Assembly: GCA_035765635.1 (NCBI GenBank)
Contig: DASTWZ010000022.1
Location: 7,211 to 71,210, forward strand
Source of the DNA: EW11 sp035765635
Lineage (GTDB): Bacteria > Verrucomicrobiota > Verrucomicrobiia > Opitutales > Opitutaceae
Reading direction: 5' to 3'
Length of the DNA stretch: 64,000 nt
The notes under the pieces are model-generated. The model made no database searches and was not told the origin of the DNA. It worked only from the letters and a program-made list of their open reading frames with translations. A program made the translations under genes and the position numbers. How positions within the stretch are numbered: position 1 is the first letter of the stretch; each line of letters starts with the position of its first letter. Shown piece by piece: positions 39,076 to 47,709 of this stretch.

Positions 39076-40023
39076 TCAGGTGCGGCGTTTTTTCGACACG
39101 CGGATGTTCAACAAGCCCTGCGGCCTCAGGAGCATCAAGGCGATCAGCAGCAAGGCGTAGAGGACCATGCGATACTCGGCGATCGGGCGCAGCAGCTCGG
39201 GCAGAAGCGTCAACAGTATTGCTGCCAGCACTACACCCAACGTGTTGCCCATTCCGCCAAGGATGACCATGACGACGATTTCGATGCTCTTGGTGAAATC
39301 GAATCCCGTCGGCAACACCGTGAGTTTGAAATGCCCATACAGTCCGCCCGCGATGCCGGCGAAAAATGCGCCGACCACGAAGGCGACGATCTTGTAGCGC
39401 GTCGTGTCCAGACCCACCGAGGCGGCCGCGACCTCGTCGTCATGCGTCGCGATGAAACCGCGGCCGTAGGTGGACCGCACGAGCGAAGTCACGACGTAGA
39501 TCGTGAGCGCGACGCAGCCGAGAACCCAGAAGATCGTCGTGTAGGGAGGAATGCCATTGAGACCCAGCGCGCCGCCGACGACATCCATGTTCTGAATGAT
39601 GACGCGAATGATCTCTCCGAAGCCGAGCGTGACCAGGGCGAGGTAATCGCCTCTCAGACGGAGCGAGGGAACGCCCACGAGAAGACCGGCGAGGCCTGCG
39701 CCCAGCCCGCCCACTGTCAGCGCGCCGAGGAAAAAAAGGCCTTGGGACAATGCGGTCGGATCATCTCCGAGGAGCCTGGGCCCGAGAAACAAACTGCAGG
39801 CGCCCGACACATAGGCTCCGACCGCCATGAACCCGGCGTGGCCGAGGGAAAACTGGCCGGTGTGGCCGTTCACCAAATTCAAACTCACGGCGAGGATGAC
39901 GTTGATCCCCGCGCCGGTTGCGATGTCGAGCACGTATGGGTCGATCGCGTCCGAGTACCTCGTCACGATCGCGGCCACGACGATGCCGAAGATCAGACCG
40001 AGTTGTGGAAGATAGCGTCTCAC
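39076..40023 (-). CDS. livM: Branched-chain amino-acid ABC permease LivM
   Basis: The 315 residues have about eight to nine membrane helices, the family stretch NLVNGHTGQFSLGHAGFMAVGAY near the start, and GDYLALVTLGFGEIIRVIIQN before the ATPase-contact region. GTG start. With LivH it forms the inner-membrane channel. A palindrome copy lies inside at 39215. Confidence 0.92.
   Translation of the reverse strand: MRRYLPQLGLIFGIVVAAIVTRYSDAIDPYVLDIATGAGINVILAVSLNLVNGHTGQFSLGHAGFMAVGAYVSGACSLFLGPRLLGDDPTALSQGLFFLGALTVGGLGAGLAGLLVGVPSLRLRGDYLALVTLGFGEIIRVIIQNMDVVGGALGLNGIPPYTTIFWVLGCVALTIYVVTSLVRSTYGRGFIATHDDEVAAASVGLDTTRYKIVAFVVGAFFAGIAGGLYGHFKLTVLPTGFDFTKSIEIVVMVILGGMGNTLGVVLAAILLTLLPELLRPIAEYRMVLYALLLIALMLLRPQGLLNIRVSKKRRT
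39215..39235 (-). repeat. 21-bp palindrome, GTAGTG type
   Basis: Minus-strand halves TGTAGTG and CAATACT, inside livM. It is one of the few copies whose GTAGTG half lies on the coding strand. Confidence 0.76.
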
Positions 40024-40048
40024 GTTTTTCGAAATTGAAGGCCGGTCA

Positions 40049-40945
40049 TCACACTTTCTCCACGGTGCTTCGACCGAGCAGGCCGGCGGGACGGAAAAGC
40101 AAAATCAGAATCAATATGGCGAACGCGATCGCATCCTTGTAGGTGGAGTAATCGCTGCCATTGACGAAGGTCTCGACCACGCCGAGGAGAAGTCCGCCGA
40201 GTGCCGCGCCGGGAATGTTGCCGATCCCGCCGAGCACGGCGGCGACGAAGGCCTTCAACCCCGGCATCACACCCATGAAGGGTTCGATCGAGGGATAATT
40301 CATCGCGTAGAGAATGCCGCCGGCTCCGGCCAGGGCGGAGCCGAGACCGAACGTCGCGGAGATCACGACGTTGTTGTTCACCCCGACGAGCTGCGCCGCT
40401 TTCGGATTGAACGACAAGGCGCGCATGGCTGTGCCGAGGCGCGTGCGCATGACGAAGAGGCGCAATCCGACGAGCAGTATTACGGTGACGACGATGACGA
40501 TCAGTTGATTGCTCGAAAGCCGCACATCGCCGAGTTGGAAGGACGTGTTCGGGAAAATTTGCGGAAAGGCCTGCGGTCTCTGGCCGAAGACGTGTTCATC
40601 CTGCGCGCCGTATTCAAGAAACAACGACACACCGATCGCCGTGATGAGCACATTCAAAGTCGGCCCCGAGCGCAGCGGGCGATAGGCGAGACGCTCGATC
40701 ACGATGCCGAGCACGGCGCAGATCAGCATTGCTCCGGCCAGCACGGTGAGGCCGCCCCAGACCGTCTCCTCGGGCACATGCCGGCCGATGTACATGCCGG
40801 CGAACGCGCCGATCATGAAGACATCGCAGTGCGCGAAATTGATGAAACGGAGCACGCCGTACACCATCGTGTAACCCAGCGCGAGCAGGGCGTAGATCGC
40901 GCCCAGCGATACCCCGTTGATGACCTGCTGCAAAAATTCAACCAC
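40049..40945 (-). CDS. livH: Branched-chain amino-acid ABC permease LivH
   Basis: The 298 residues begin FLQQVINGVSLGAIYALLALGYTMVYGVLRFINFAHCDVFMIGAF, the classic LivH N-terminus, and end with a conserved GGIGNIPGAALGGLLLGVVE and DAIAFAILILILLFRP segment. GTG start, 18 bp after livK. Confidence 0.93.
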   Translation of the reverse strand: MVEFLQQVINGVSLGAIYALLALGYTMVYGVLRFINFAHCDVFMIGAFAGMYIGRHVPEETVWGGLTVLAGAMLICAVLGIVIERLAYRPLRSGPTLNVLITAIGVSLFLEYGAQDEHVFGQRPQAFPQIFPNTSFQLGDVRLSSNQLIVIVVTVILLVGLRLFVMRTRLGTAMRALSFNPKAAQLVGVNNNVVISATFGLGSALAGAGGILYAMNYPSIEPFMGVMPGLKAFVAAVLGGIGNIPGAALGGLLLGVVETFVNGSDYSTYKDAIAFAILILILLFRPAGLLGRSTVEKV

Positions 40946-40963
40946 GGGGAAACGTCGGGATGT

Positions 40964-42103
40964 TTACGGTGAAACCGTTTGGACAAATTTGAATTGGCCG
41001 TTGTGAACGGTGACGATCGCCGCGGCTTTCGATGCGTTGCGGTGTTCGTCGATCGTCGTTTTTCCGGTGACGCCGGGAAAATCCTTCGTGTGCGCGATCG
41101 CGTCGCGCAACTTCGTGTTTTTCGTCGTGCCCGCGCGCTTGATCGCATCAGCCAGCACTCGGGCCGAATCGTAGCCGAGCGCGGCCATCGCGTCCGGTGT
41201 TTCGCCGTTCCATCGTTTCCTGAAGCGCTCGACGAATCCTTTCACTTCCGGCGTGTCCGCCTGCGGCGAGTAGTGCGTGGAATAATACAGTCCCTCGATC
41301 GCGGAGCCGCCGATTTCGAGCAACTCGGGCGCCTCCCAACCATCGCCGCCGAAAAGCGGCACGGTGATGCCGAGATCGCGCGCTTGTTTCGCAATCAGGG
41401 CCGCCTCCGTGTAATAAGTCGGGACGAAGATCGCCTGCACGTCCGCCGCTTTGATCGCGGTCAGCTGCGCGTTGAAATCTTTTTCTCCCTCGGAAAATTT
41501 CTGCTCGATCGCGATCGTGCCGCCGTTCTTCGCGAAGGTTTCCTTGAAATATTTCGAGAGGCCGACGCTGTAGGCGGAAGAGACGGAGGTGAGCACGCCG
41601 ACGCGCGTCGCCTTCAGTGTTTGCTTCGCAAACTTCGCCATGACCGTGCCCTGGAATGGATCGATGAAGCAGACGCGGAAAATGTAGTTACCTTTTTCCG
41701 TCACGGTGGGGTTCGTCGACGCCGGCGAGATCATCGGCACCTTGTAGGCTTGCGCGATCGGGGCGATTTCGAGCGAGCGACTGGACGCGACTTCGCCGAG
41801 GATCGCCACGACCTTGTCACGGGAAATCAATTTCTTCGCGATCGTGGCGGATTCGCCCGGTTTCGTGGCGTTGTCCTCGGTGATCAGCTCGATTTTTTTT
41901 CCGAGCACGCCGCCGGCCGCATTGATTTCCTCGATGGCGAGCAGCGTGCCCTCGTGCGAAGAATGGCCAAAGGTCGCTTCCTTGCCCGTCAGCGAAGCGA
42001 TCTCGCCGACGTGAATCGTGTCATCATCCGCACGCGCGTTGGAAAAAAAGGCGAGCGAAACGAAGGTTAAAACGGCGAGGCCGCGGAGCGAGAGGGTAGT
42101 CAT
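40964..42103 (-). CDS. livK: Branched-chain amino-acid ABC substrate-binding protein LivK
   Basis: The 379 residues have a signal peptide (LAVLTFVSLAFFSNARA), then the class I binding-protein fold: IHVGEIASLTGKEATFGHSSHEGTLLAIEEINAAGGVLGKKIELI, VAILGEVASSRSLEIAPIAQ and VPMISPASTNPTVT. It captures the substrate in the periplasm and leads the livKHMGF operon; regulation probably acts in the 122 bp upstream, shared with divergent lptG. Confidence 0.92.
   Translation of the reverse strand: MTTLSLRGLAVLTFVSLAFFSNARADDDTIHVGEIASLTGKEATFGHSSHEGTLLAIEEINAAGGVLGKKIELITEDNATKPGESATIAKKLISRDKVVAILGEVASSRSLEIAPIAQAYKVPMISPASTNPTVTEKGNYIFRVCFIDPFQGTVMAKFAKQTLKATRVGVLTSVSSAYSVGLSKYFKETFAKNGGTIAIEQKFSEGEKDFNAQLTAIKAADVQAIFVPTYYTEAALIAKQARDLGITVPLFGGDGWEAPELLEIGGSAIEGLYYSTHYSPQADTPEVKGFVERFRKRWNGETPDAMAALGYDSARVLADAIKRAGTTKNTKLRDAIAHTKDFPGVTGKTTIDEHRNASKAAAIVTVHNGQFKFVQTVSP
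41269..41289 (+). repeat. 21-bp palindrome, GTAGTG type
   Basis: Halves AGTAGTG and TAATACA, inside livK. No further copy was seen for the next 8.6 kb, a stretch that includes the IS110 element. Confidence 0.74.
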
Positions 42104-42225
42104 GAACGAGAGACGGGTGGGGCCGAGGTGAGCTGAGAAAAAGTAAACGCGCGGAGCGTTTCAACAAAACTGTGCATCCGGATGTCATCAGCACAGCAAT
42201 CTTTGTTCCGAAAAAGCCTCTCGCC

Positions 42226-43371
42226 ATGTCCGACGTCGAGTCCATTAAGAATTTCCCGTTGAACTTGCTGGACCGCTACATTCTGCGCGAGTGGCTGAAG
42301 ATCCTGGCGCTCGCCATGGGCGCCACGCTCGGCCTCATCATGATGCAGACGCTCTATGAAGATCTGCACGATCTGATCGAGCACGGCGCGAAATTTCCCG
42401 ACATGGTGATGTACGTCGTGATCAAGATGCCGAGTTTCCTCGCGCTGGTGATCCCGATCGTGCTGCTCGTGTCGTTGCTCTACGCGTTTGGCTTGATGCA
42501 TCGCAACAACGAGATTCTCGCGATGCGCGCGGCGGGGCTTGGTTTGTTGCGCATCACGCGTTCCATCTGGCTCGCGGGCATCGTGCTCTGCGGAATCACC
42601 TGGTGGTTGAACGCGAGTGTCGTGCCGTGGTCGGTGGAGGCGGCGCGCGCGTTGTCCGACCAACTCGAGTTCGAATATCAATCCACGCACGCGGACAAAA
42701 ACGTGCTCGGCCTCACTCGCACGATCGCGTTCGACAATCAGCGGCAGGGCCGCATCTGGATGATCAATCGGTACAATCGCTACACGCAGCGCGCTTACGG
42801 CGTCAGCGTGTCGGAATTGGATCTGCAGCGCCGGGAAAAGACGCGGCTGGTGGCGCGCGAGGCCAAGTTCGATCTCGACCGGAATTGCTGGGTTTTCTGG
42901 AACGGCCGTGAGACGTGGATCGATCCGGAAACGCGCGACATCACGCGCACCGTGCCGTTCGACGAAAAAGTGCTGCCGCACTACACGGAGGATCCGAAGC
43001 TGATGCTGATCTTTGACATCAAGCCCTCGAATCTATCGTTCTTCGAGCTGCAGCGGATTATCGATCATTTCCGCATCGAAGAAAATCCGAAGGTCACGAT
43101 GTATGCGGTGCGCTATTACACGCTGCTGGCGGACACGCTTTCGCCGCTGATCATCATCGCGATCGGCGTGCCCTTCGCCGTGACGGGCGTGCGGGTGAAT
43201 CCGGCGGTGGGCGTCTCGAAAGCGATCGGGCTATTCGTGCTCTATTTTCTCGTGCTGAAATTTTCCGGCGTGCTCGGCACACGGCGCGTGATGGAGCCGA
43301 TGATGGCCGCGTGGCTGCCCAATCTCGTCATGGGCCTGCTCGGCGCATGGGTTTTCTATCGCCGCAGATGA
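42226..43371 (+). CDS. lptG: LptF/LptG family LPS export permease
   Basis: From ATG 42226 the protein is 381 residues (a GTG at 42172 would add 18). It begins NLLDRYILREWLKILALAMGATLGLIMMQTLYEDL, with three N-terminal helices, a periplasmic beta-jellyroll (about 110-270, AYGVSVSELDLQRREKT) and three C-terminal helices (LSPLIIIAIGVPFAVTG...). It forms the LptB2FG complex that extracts LPS from the inner membrane. The choice of lptG over lptF is tentative; the partner and lptB lie outside the window. Its stop codon lies in a TGAGCCACG repeat string. Confidence 0.85.
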   Translation: MSDVESIKNFPLNLLDRYILREWLKILALAMGATLGLIMMQTLYEDLHDLIEHGAKFPDMVMYVVIKMPSFLALVIPIVLLVSLLYAFGLMHRNNEILAMRAAGLGLLRITRSIWLAGIVLCGITWWLNASVVPWSVEAARALSDQLEFEYQSTHADKNVLGLTRTIAFDNQRQGRIWMINRYNRYTQRAYGVSVSELDLQRREKTRLVAREAKFDLDRNCWVFWNGRETWIDPETRDITRTVPFDEKVLPHYTEDPKLMLIFDIKPSNLSFFELQRIIDHFRIEENPKVTMYAVRYYTLLADTLSPLIIIAIGVPFAVTGVRVNPAVGVSKAIGLFVLYFLVLKFSGVLGTRRVMEPMMAAWLPNLVMGLLGAWVFYRRR

Positions 43372-43610
43372 GCCACGCCGCGAGGCGGTCCGGCTGCGGT
43401 GGTTTGTTTTTTTTGGCCGCAAAAAGGCGCAAAAGGCGCAAAGAGGATTTTCGGTGAGCCCGAGAGATTCAGGCATCCTTTTCCCAGACGCGGATTATTT
43501 TGGTTTGGAGCTCCAAACCTACTGAAAATGGAGTGGGTTCTCGCAACTGAGTCGCTCAGTCCGCGGACAATCCTCTTTGCGTTTTTTGCGCCTCTTTGCG
43601 GCTAAAAAAT
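43372..43610. repeat. Nested inverted repeat, GGCGCAAA type
   Basis: The left arm GGCCGCAAAAAGGCGCAAAA + GGCGCAAAGAGGATT (43410-43447) is answered at 43568-43606 by AATCCTCTTTGCG, TTTTTTGCGCC and TCTTTGCGGCTAAAA. The loop of about 120 bases contains a palindromic TTTGGAGCTCCAAA. No gene is present. The IS110 element begins right at its right end. Confidence 0.85.
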
Positions 43611-43675
43611 AGCCTAAAAAATCGCAAGTGAGGGTATGTGGTTCAGAAGAAGAACAGAACCGCATGAACAATTAA

Positions 43676-43859
43676 CCGTCCGGGGCATCGTTAGAGCCTG
43701 TGGGTGAATGCTAAAACCAACAGGCGGCCAACGGGAGACGCTCGATAAGAAGCATGGAGTGTAATCTCCGACTTTGTGAATGAGCGCCGGCGCAAAGCAC
43801 CCACATGGAGCGAAAGACTCCGAATGCCTGAATGCCATGTGTGCGCCTGCCCCGGACGG
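43676..43859 (+). ncRNA. Candidate bridge RNA of the IS110 element
   Basis: A 12-bp closing stem pairs CCGTCCGGGGCA (43676-43687) with TGCCCCGGACGG (43848-43859), giving a 184-nt RNA. Within it are three elements in order. A small stem CCTGT/ACAGG (43697/43720) comes first. A stem CGCTC/GAGCG (43739/43782) has a wide internal loop and a GGAG..CTCC tip. A stem CCACATGG/CCATGTG (43801/43835) has an internal loop and another GGAG..CTCC tip. Two looped stems match the target-binding and donor-binding loops of described IS110 bridge RNAs (IS621), and length and position agree too. Confidence 0.7.
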
Positions 43860-43888
43860 TTGCCAAATAACCAAGGAGAAAAGAAGCG

Positions 43889-45064
43889 ATGAATGAAACA
43901 GAATCAAGTGGACGGGTGATTGGATTGGACCTGCATCCGGACGTGTTTAGCGCGGCGGCGCTGGTGGGCCGAGACGCGGGGAAAGCGAGGGTGGCGCAGC
44001 AATGGGGGATGGTGCCGACCGCGCAGTTGGAGTGTTGGGCGAAGCAGTTGCAGCCAGGCGACGTGGTGGTGATCGAAGCGAGTGGAAACACCTTTGAGTG
44101 TGCCCGCAGTTTGCGGAAACTAGGGATCAAGACAGCGATCTTGGAGAGCCAACGCGCCGGGCAGGTGCGTACGGCGTACTGCGCGAATGATCGGACCGAT
44201 GCGGTGAAGTTAGCCCGGGTGTATTTGAGCGGTTTGGCGAAGCTAGTGTGGGAGCCAGACGAGACGACGCGGGAGAGGCGAGAGGTGTTGCACCGCTACC
44301 GCGTGGCGGTGACCGATGCGACACGGGCGCGCAATCGCATCAAGAGCTTCTTGAGCGATCACCGGGTGCGGCTGCGGCCCGGGGTGAGGCTCACGCAACG
44401 CAGCGGTCAAGCGAAGGTGATGCAGGCCAATGATTGGACTGAGCGTCAGCGGTTATTGCTCGAAGAAATGCTAGGCCAGTTGGAAGAAGCGGAGAGCCGC
44501 CGAAATCGCCTGACCTCGCTGATCGCGCGCGAGGTCGTGCAGGACCCGCAGTTGCTAAAATTACTGCGTCTGCTCGGCGTACGACACATTATTGCCTACG
44601 CCGCAGGCGCGGTCATCGGAGAGGTGACCCGCTTCTCCAATCCAAAAAAACTGGTGGCCTATTTGGGTCTGACTCCGCGCACCGAAACGAGCGGCCTGAC
44701 CATCCGCGGTGCTCAAGGTTTAGCCCATTGTGGACGTCGCGACCTGCGTAGTCTGCTCGTGCAAGCGGCGCAAAATGCACTGATGCAGCGCAACAGTCCT
44801 CTGCATAAATGGGGATGGAAACTGTGTCTGCGCAAAGCGCATAAGAACGTCGCGGTGGCGGCGATCGCCCGCAAACTCGCCGTCGCGATCTGGTACGCTA
44901 TGCGCGGCCTAATCCTCGCGCCCCAAAAACTCGAGCAAAGCCTCCGCGTCAAACTGCAGAAGGTCGCCTCTTGCATCCACCGCGAAACTCTTCGCGACTG
45001 GGGCTACGCTTCAAACAAAGCTTGGATCGAAGAAAAACTCACTGTCCTGCTCGATCCGACTTGA
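43889..45064 (+). CDS. IS110-family DEDD transposase (bridge-RNA-guided recombinase)
   Basis: The 391 residues have an N-terminal RuvC-like DEDD domain: Asp in VIGLDLHPDV, Glu in VVVIEASGN, Asp pair in NDRTDAVKLARV. After a coiled-coil, the Transposase_20 domain has LRLLGVRHIIAYAAGAVIGEVTRFSNPKKLVAYLGLTPR; the catalytic Ser of this domain is expected in the TETSG-to-GRRDLRSLL stretch. A strong AGGAG stands 10 bp before the ATG. The frame is intact, so the element may be active. Confidence 0.95.
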   Translation: MNETESSGRVIGLDLHPDVFSAAALVGRDAGKARVAQQWGMVPTAQLECWAKQLQPGDVVVIEASGNTFECARSLRKLGIKTAILESQRAGQVRTAYCANDRTDAVKLARVYLSGLAKLVWEPDETTRERREVLHRYRVAVTDATRARNRIKSFLSDHRVRLRPGVRLTQRSGQAKVMQANDWTERQRLLLEEMLGQLEEAESRRNRLTSLIAREVVQDPQLLKLLRLLGVRHIIAYAAGAVIGEVTRFSNPKKLVAYLGLTPRTETSGLTIRGAQGLAHCGRRDLRSLLVQAAQNALMQRNSPLHKWGWKLCLRKAHKNVAVAAIARKLAVAIWYAMRGLILAPQKLEQSLRVKLQKVASCIHRETLRDWGYASNKAWIEEKLTVLLDPT

Positions 45065-45083
45065 TAAACCACATGCCAGCCTC

Positions 45084-45857
45084 TTAGCGGCTGAGGGCTT
45101 CGATCGAGCGCACGAGGACGGTGTACGAATTCAAATCGCCGTCGGGCGAGACGAAGAACACATCGCGATAACCGCTGGCTGGGACATCCAAACGGTAGAA
45201 ATACGGACTCGTGAGATGCTGGCCTTTCATGCGGAATTCGCAGGCGATTTCGGCCGGGAGTTCCTCGCCGCCGGTATTTTGCACGCGAGCCCAAATACGC
45301 ACGCGGCCATCGGTCAGCGGGTGCGCTTCCACTTTCTTCAACTGCACGTCCGAGGTGTGAGCCTTCGAAAGAGACTTGCTGATCGGCACGAGGACGAGGC
45401 CGGTCCAATCGCGCTCGACCAGCGCTGTGCTGTTGCCATCCGCCGTGAGGCCGCGCGGTGGCGGCTGCGAGGAATTGTCGGTGATCTCCACGCGGGGAGC
45501 ATGAGCGCCGGGTTGGAGAGACTCCATGGCGCCGGAGAAGGCCGTCGAATCGGCCATCTCGTGAGGGAGAGTTTCGGAATCGCCGCCAACCGTGAGACGT
45601 TCGACCAGCGCGGCCGCTTCAGGAGAAAGTTTGGGAGCGGCGATCGGACCCGTCGTGGAAGCTTTGCCATTGGCGGTCACGACGGTGCTCGGCAGCGGTT
45701 GCGCGGTGAGCTTCGGAGCCACGATCACGGGAGCGCTGGGCGTCGTGACCGGCCTGGCAACTGCGACGGGCTTGGCTGACTCGGTTGGGGCGGTGGCACA
45801 GCCGCCGACAAGGAGCAGAGCGGAAAGCGCGGTGACGGCGACGACGGTATTTCTCAT
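45084..45857 (-). CDS. Lipoprotein of unknown function
   Basis: From ATG 45857 the product is 257 residues. A lipoprotein signal (VVAVTALSALLLVGGC) is followed by a long Ala/Pro/Thr-rich linker (about 20-115) and a beta-rich C-terminal domain (RVRIWARVQNTGGEELPAEIACEFRMKGQHLTSPYFYRLDVPASGYRDVFFVSPDGD). That domain resembles the DUF1425/YcfL-like fold in layout. The IS110 right end lies directly after its stop codon. An in-frame extension to 45950 lacks a plausible signal. Confidence 0.65.
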   Translation of the reverse strand: MRNTVVAVTALSALLLVGGCATAPTESAKPVAVARPVTTPSAPVIVAPKLTAQPLPSTVVTANGKASTTGPIAAPKLSPEAAALVERLTVGGDSETLPHEMADSTAFSGAMESLQPGAHAPRVEITDNSSQPPPRGLTADGNSTALVERDWTGLVLVPISKSLSKAHTSDVQLKKVEAHPLTDGRVRIWARVQNTGGEELPAEIACEFRMKGQHLTSPYFYRLDVPASGYRDVFFVSPDGDLNSYTVLVRSIEALSR

Positions 45858-46229
45858 GAGGGGATTCTGCTTTTGACAACAAATCGGACTCGTAAACTTC
45901 AGCTGTAGGATGAACAGCATGAGCGGCTTCGAGAAGATCAGATTGCCCAACTCCCCGTTAGAAAACCGTGAAAGTCTGAGGAGCTTTCCTCAGTTTTAAC
46001 GAAATTTCACCGCCGTCCCGCCGCAGTTAGCCGCGGCGAAAATTTTTTGCCCACGAATCACACGAAGGACACGAAATGATCGAACCCTTTTCCCACGGAA
46101 TTCACCGAAAACACGGAGGGCCCAAACAATTGAATACGGATTCTGAATGCTTTCCGTGCTTTCGGTGAATTCCGTGGAAAATACTTTCCGATTTCGTGTT
46201 CTTCGTGTGATTCGTGGGCAACCACGGCT
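45858..46229. repeat. Intergenic region with CACGAA/CACGGA nested inverted repeat, copy 2
   Basis: The first part (45858-46040) is unremarkable but holds a 7-bp-stem hairpin CTGAGGA/TCCTCAG followed by TTTT (45976-45997), resembling a terminator on the plus strand without a gene to terminate. From 46050 to 46222 runs the repeat: CACGAATCACACGAAGGACA, CCCACGGAATTCACCG, centre, CGGTGAATTCCGTGG, TTCGTGTTCTTCGTGTGATT. Confidence 0.8.
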
Positions 46230-46682
46230 TCAGCCGCCGCCGGTGAAAAACAGGCCGAGCCGTTTCCACACTCCGCTTTCGCTGCTGGGCCAGAGGATGA
46301 TTGCCCAGACCGCGATGCAGTTGAGATAACTGAGAAAGACCGCCGCGCTGGCCATATCCTTGATGCGCTTGGCGAGAGGGTGCCGCTCCGGTCGCAGATA
46401 ATCGATGACCCATTCGATCGCGGAATTGAGCAGCTCCACGATGATGATGAGGAAGAGCGAGGCGATCATCAGCGCCGTCGAGACCGCGTTGACCGGAAGA
46501 TAGATCGCGAACGGCACCAGCAGAATGGCGAAGAGCAGATCCTCGCGAAACGAAGGTTCGTGCTTCAAAGCCGCGGCGAACCCCTCGATCGAGTAGCGAA
46601 CGGAATCGATGAAGTTTCTGAACGTGCGCCGCTTCGTCTCTTCGCGAGTTTCCGGCGTTGGAGCGGATGGCGTCACAATCAT
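46230..46682 (-). CDS. dgkA: Diacylglycerol kinase, DgkA type
   Basis: The 150-residue integral membrane kinase has three helices. Catalytic residues lie in FREDLLFAILL (Glu) and VELLNSAIEWVIDYLRPERHPLAKRIKDMASAAVFLS, the DgkA signature. It recycles diacylglycerol to phosphatidic acid (undecaprenol in some phyla). The N-terminal 25 residues are a cytosolic extension. ATG at 46682, divergent from the SDR gene. Confidence 0.93.
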   Translation of the reverse strand: MIVTPSAPTPETREETKRRTFRNFIDSVRYSIEGFAAALKHEPSFREDLLFAILLVPFAIYLPVNAVSTALMIASLFLIIIVELLNSAIEWVIDYLRPERHPLAKRIKDMASAAVFLSYLNCIAVWAIILWPSSESGVWKRLGLFFTGGG

Positions 46683-46816
46683 GGGCTATTCGAGTGGATC
46701 GGCGAAAGGAAGGCGGAATTCGGCCGTGCGCAAAGCGGCGTGCCGGGCGACTGATGGCCGCGCGAAGAAATGGTTCCGCGCCTTGCGGGCTGCTCGTTGA
46801 CGCGGAATCGTAACGA

Positions 46817-47497
46817 ATGAAAACGGCCTGGATCGCCGGATCGTCGGGTCTCGTCGGTTCTCATTGCCTGCAGGGCCTGCTCGACTCGCCCGAGTACATG
46901 CGGGTGATCGCGCTCGGGCGGCGCGTGCTGCCGATCCAGCATCCGAAGCTGCTTCAGTCGCGGGTGGATTTCGCGGTGCTCGATCCGATGCACGGTGTGA
47001 ACGATGTGTTTTGCTGCCTCGGCACGACGATTCGCGAAGCCGGCTCGCGCGATGCGTTTCGCCGCGTCGATTACGAGTTCGTGCTTTCGCTCGCAGAGGC
47101 GGCGGTGCATTCCGGCGGGGACCAATTTCTCGTGGTCACATCGGCCGGAGCAGCGCCGAACTCACGGAACTTTTATTTGCGCGTGAAAGGCGAAGTGGAA
47201 CGCGACTTGGCGAAATGGCCTTTCGCGTGCCTGCACATTTTTCGGCCGAGTTTGATTCTCGGTCCGCGCAAACGCACGCGTCCCGCGGAGGTCATCGGCG
47301 GAATCGCAACGCGCATTTTCTCGCCGTTTTTGCAGGGCAAACTGGTCCGTTGGCGGCCCATTCACGCCGCCGATATCGCCTCAGCCATGCTTCACGCCGC
47401 ACAAAAGAAATCCTACGGCCGACATGTCTACGAGAACCCGGACATGCTCAGGCTCGCCGCGAAAGACGACGTGGTTTTCGCCCACGAATCCGGTTAA
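46817..47497 (+). CDS. NAD(P)-binding oxidoreductase, HTATIP2/TIP30-like SDR
   Basis: The 226 residues begin with the Rossmann motif WIAGSSGLVGSHCLQGLL. They continue with VFCCLGTTIREAGSRDAFRRVDYEFVLSLAEAA and YLRVKGEVERDL (the Y-x3-K pair), then IFRPSLILGPR. These are atypical SDRs of unknown substrate. The last residues (FAHESG) are encoded by a fragment of the CCCACGAATC repeat, so the C-terminus has been shaped by the neighbouring repeat. Confidence 0.85.
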   Translation: MKTAWIAGSSGLVGSHCLQGLLDSPEYMRVIALGRRVLPIQHPKLLQSRVDFAVLDPMHGVNDVFCCLGTTIREAGSRDAFRRVDYEFVLSLAEAAVHSGGDQFLVVTSAGAAPNSRNFYLRVKGEVERDLAKWPFACLHIFRPSLILGPRKRTRPAEVIGGIATRIFSPFLQGKLVRWRPIHAADIASAMLHAAQKKSYGRHVYENPDMLRLAAKDDVVFAHESG

Positions 47498-47709
47498 ATC
47501 CGTTTTGGCCCACGAATCACACGAACGACACGAAAGAGAAAACCGATTTCCCACGGAAAGCACGGAATACACGGAAGAGAAAACTCCAATCTCCGGACCG
47601 AATTCAGAAACTCGATTCGTGATCTGAATCCTGAAATCTACTCCAAATCCTTTCCGTGTTTTCCGTGGGAGATCCGGTCTTTAGTTCGTGTGATTCGTGG
47701 GCCAAAACA
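47498..47709. repeat. Nested inverted repeat, CACGAA/CACGGA family, copy 3
   Basis: The left arm (47510-47580) is CCCACGAATCACACGAACGA, then CCCACGGAAAGCACGGAA and CACGGAAGAG. The right arm (47650-47702) is TCCTTTCCGTGTTTTCCGTG and TTCGTGTGATTCGTGGGCC. The centre is unrelated to the other copies. It lies between two convergent genes. Confidence 0.85.

Larger units (their letters stand above)
43611..45082 (+). mobile_element. IS110-family insertion sequence
   Basis: It consists of a long non-coding left end (about 275 bp), one DEDD transposase gene, and only about 18 bp after the stop codon. This is the IS110-group layout, unlike IS1111. There are no terminal inverted repeats, as expected. 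The string AGCCT occurs at 43611-43615 and again at 45078-45082 and may mark the exchanged core; the exact ends are therefore approximate. The element fills the gap between a palindromic repeat and the 3' end of a lipoprotein gene, damaging neither. No 21-bp palindrome copy occurs inside it. Confidence 0.8.
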
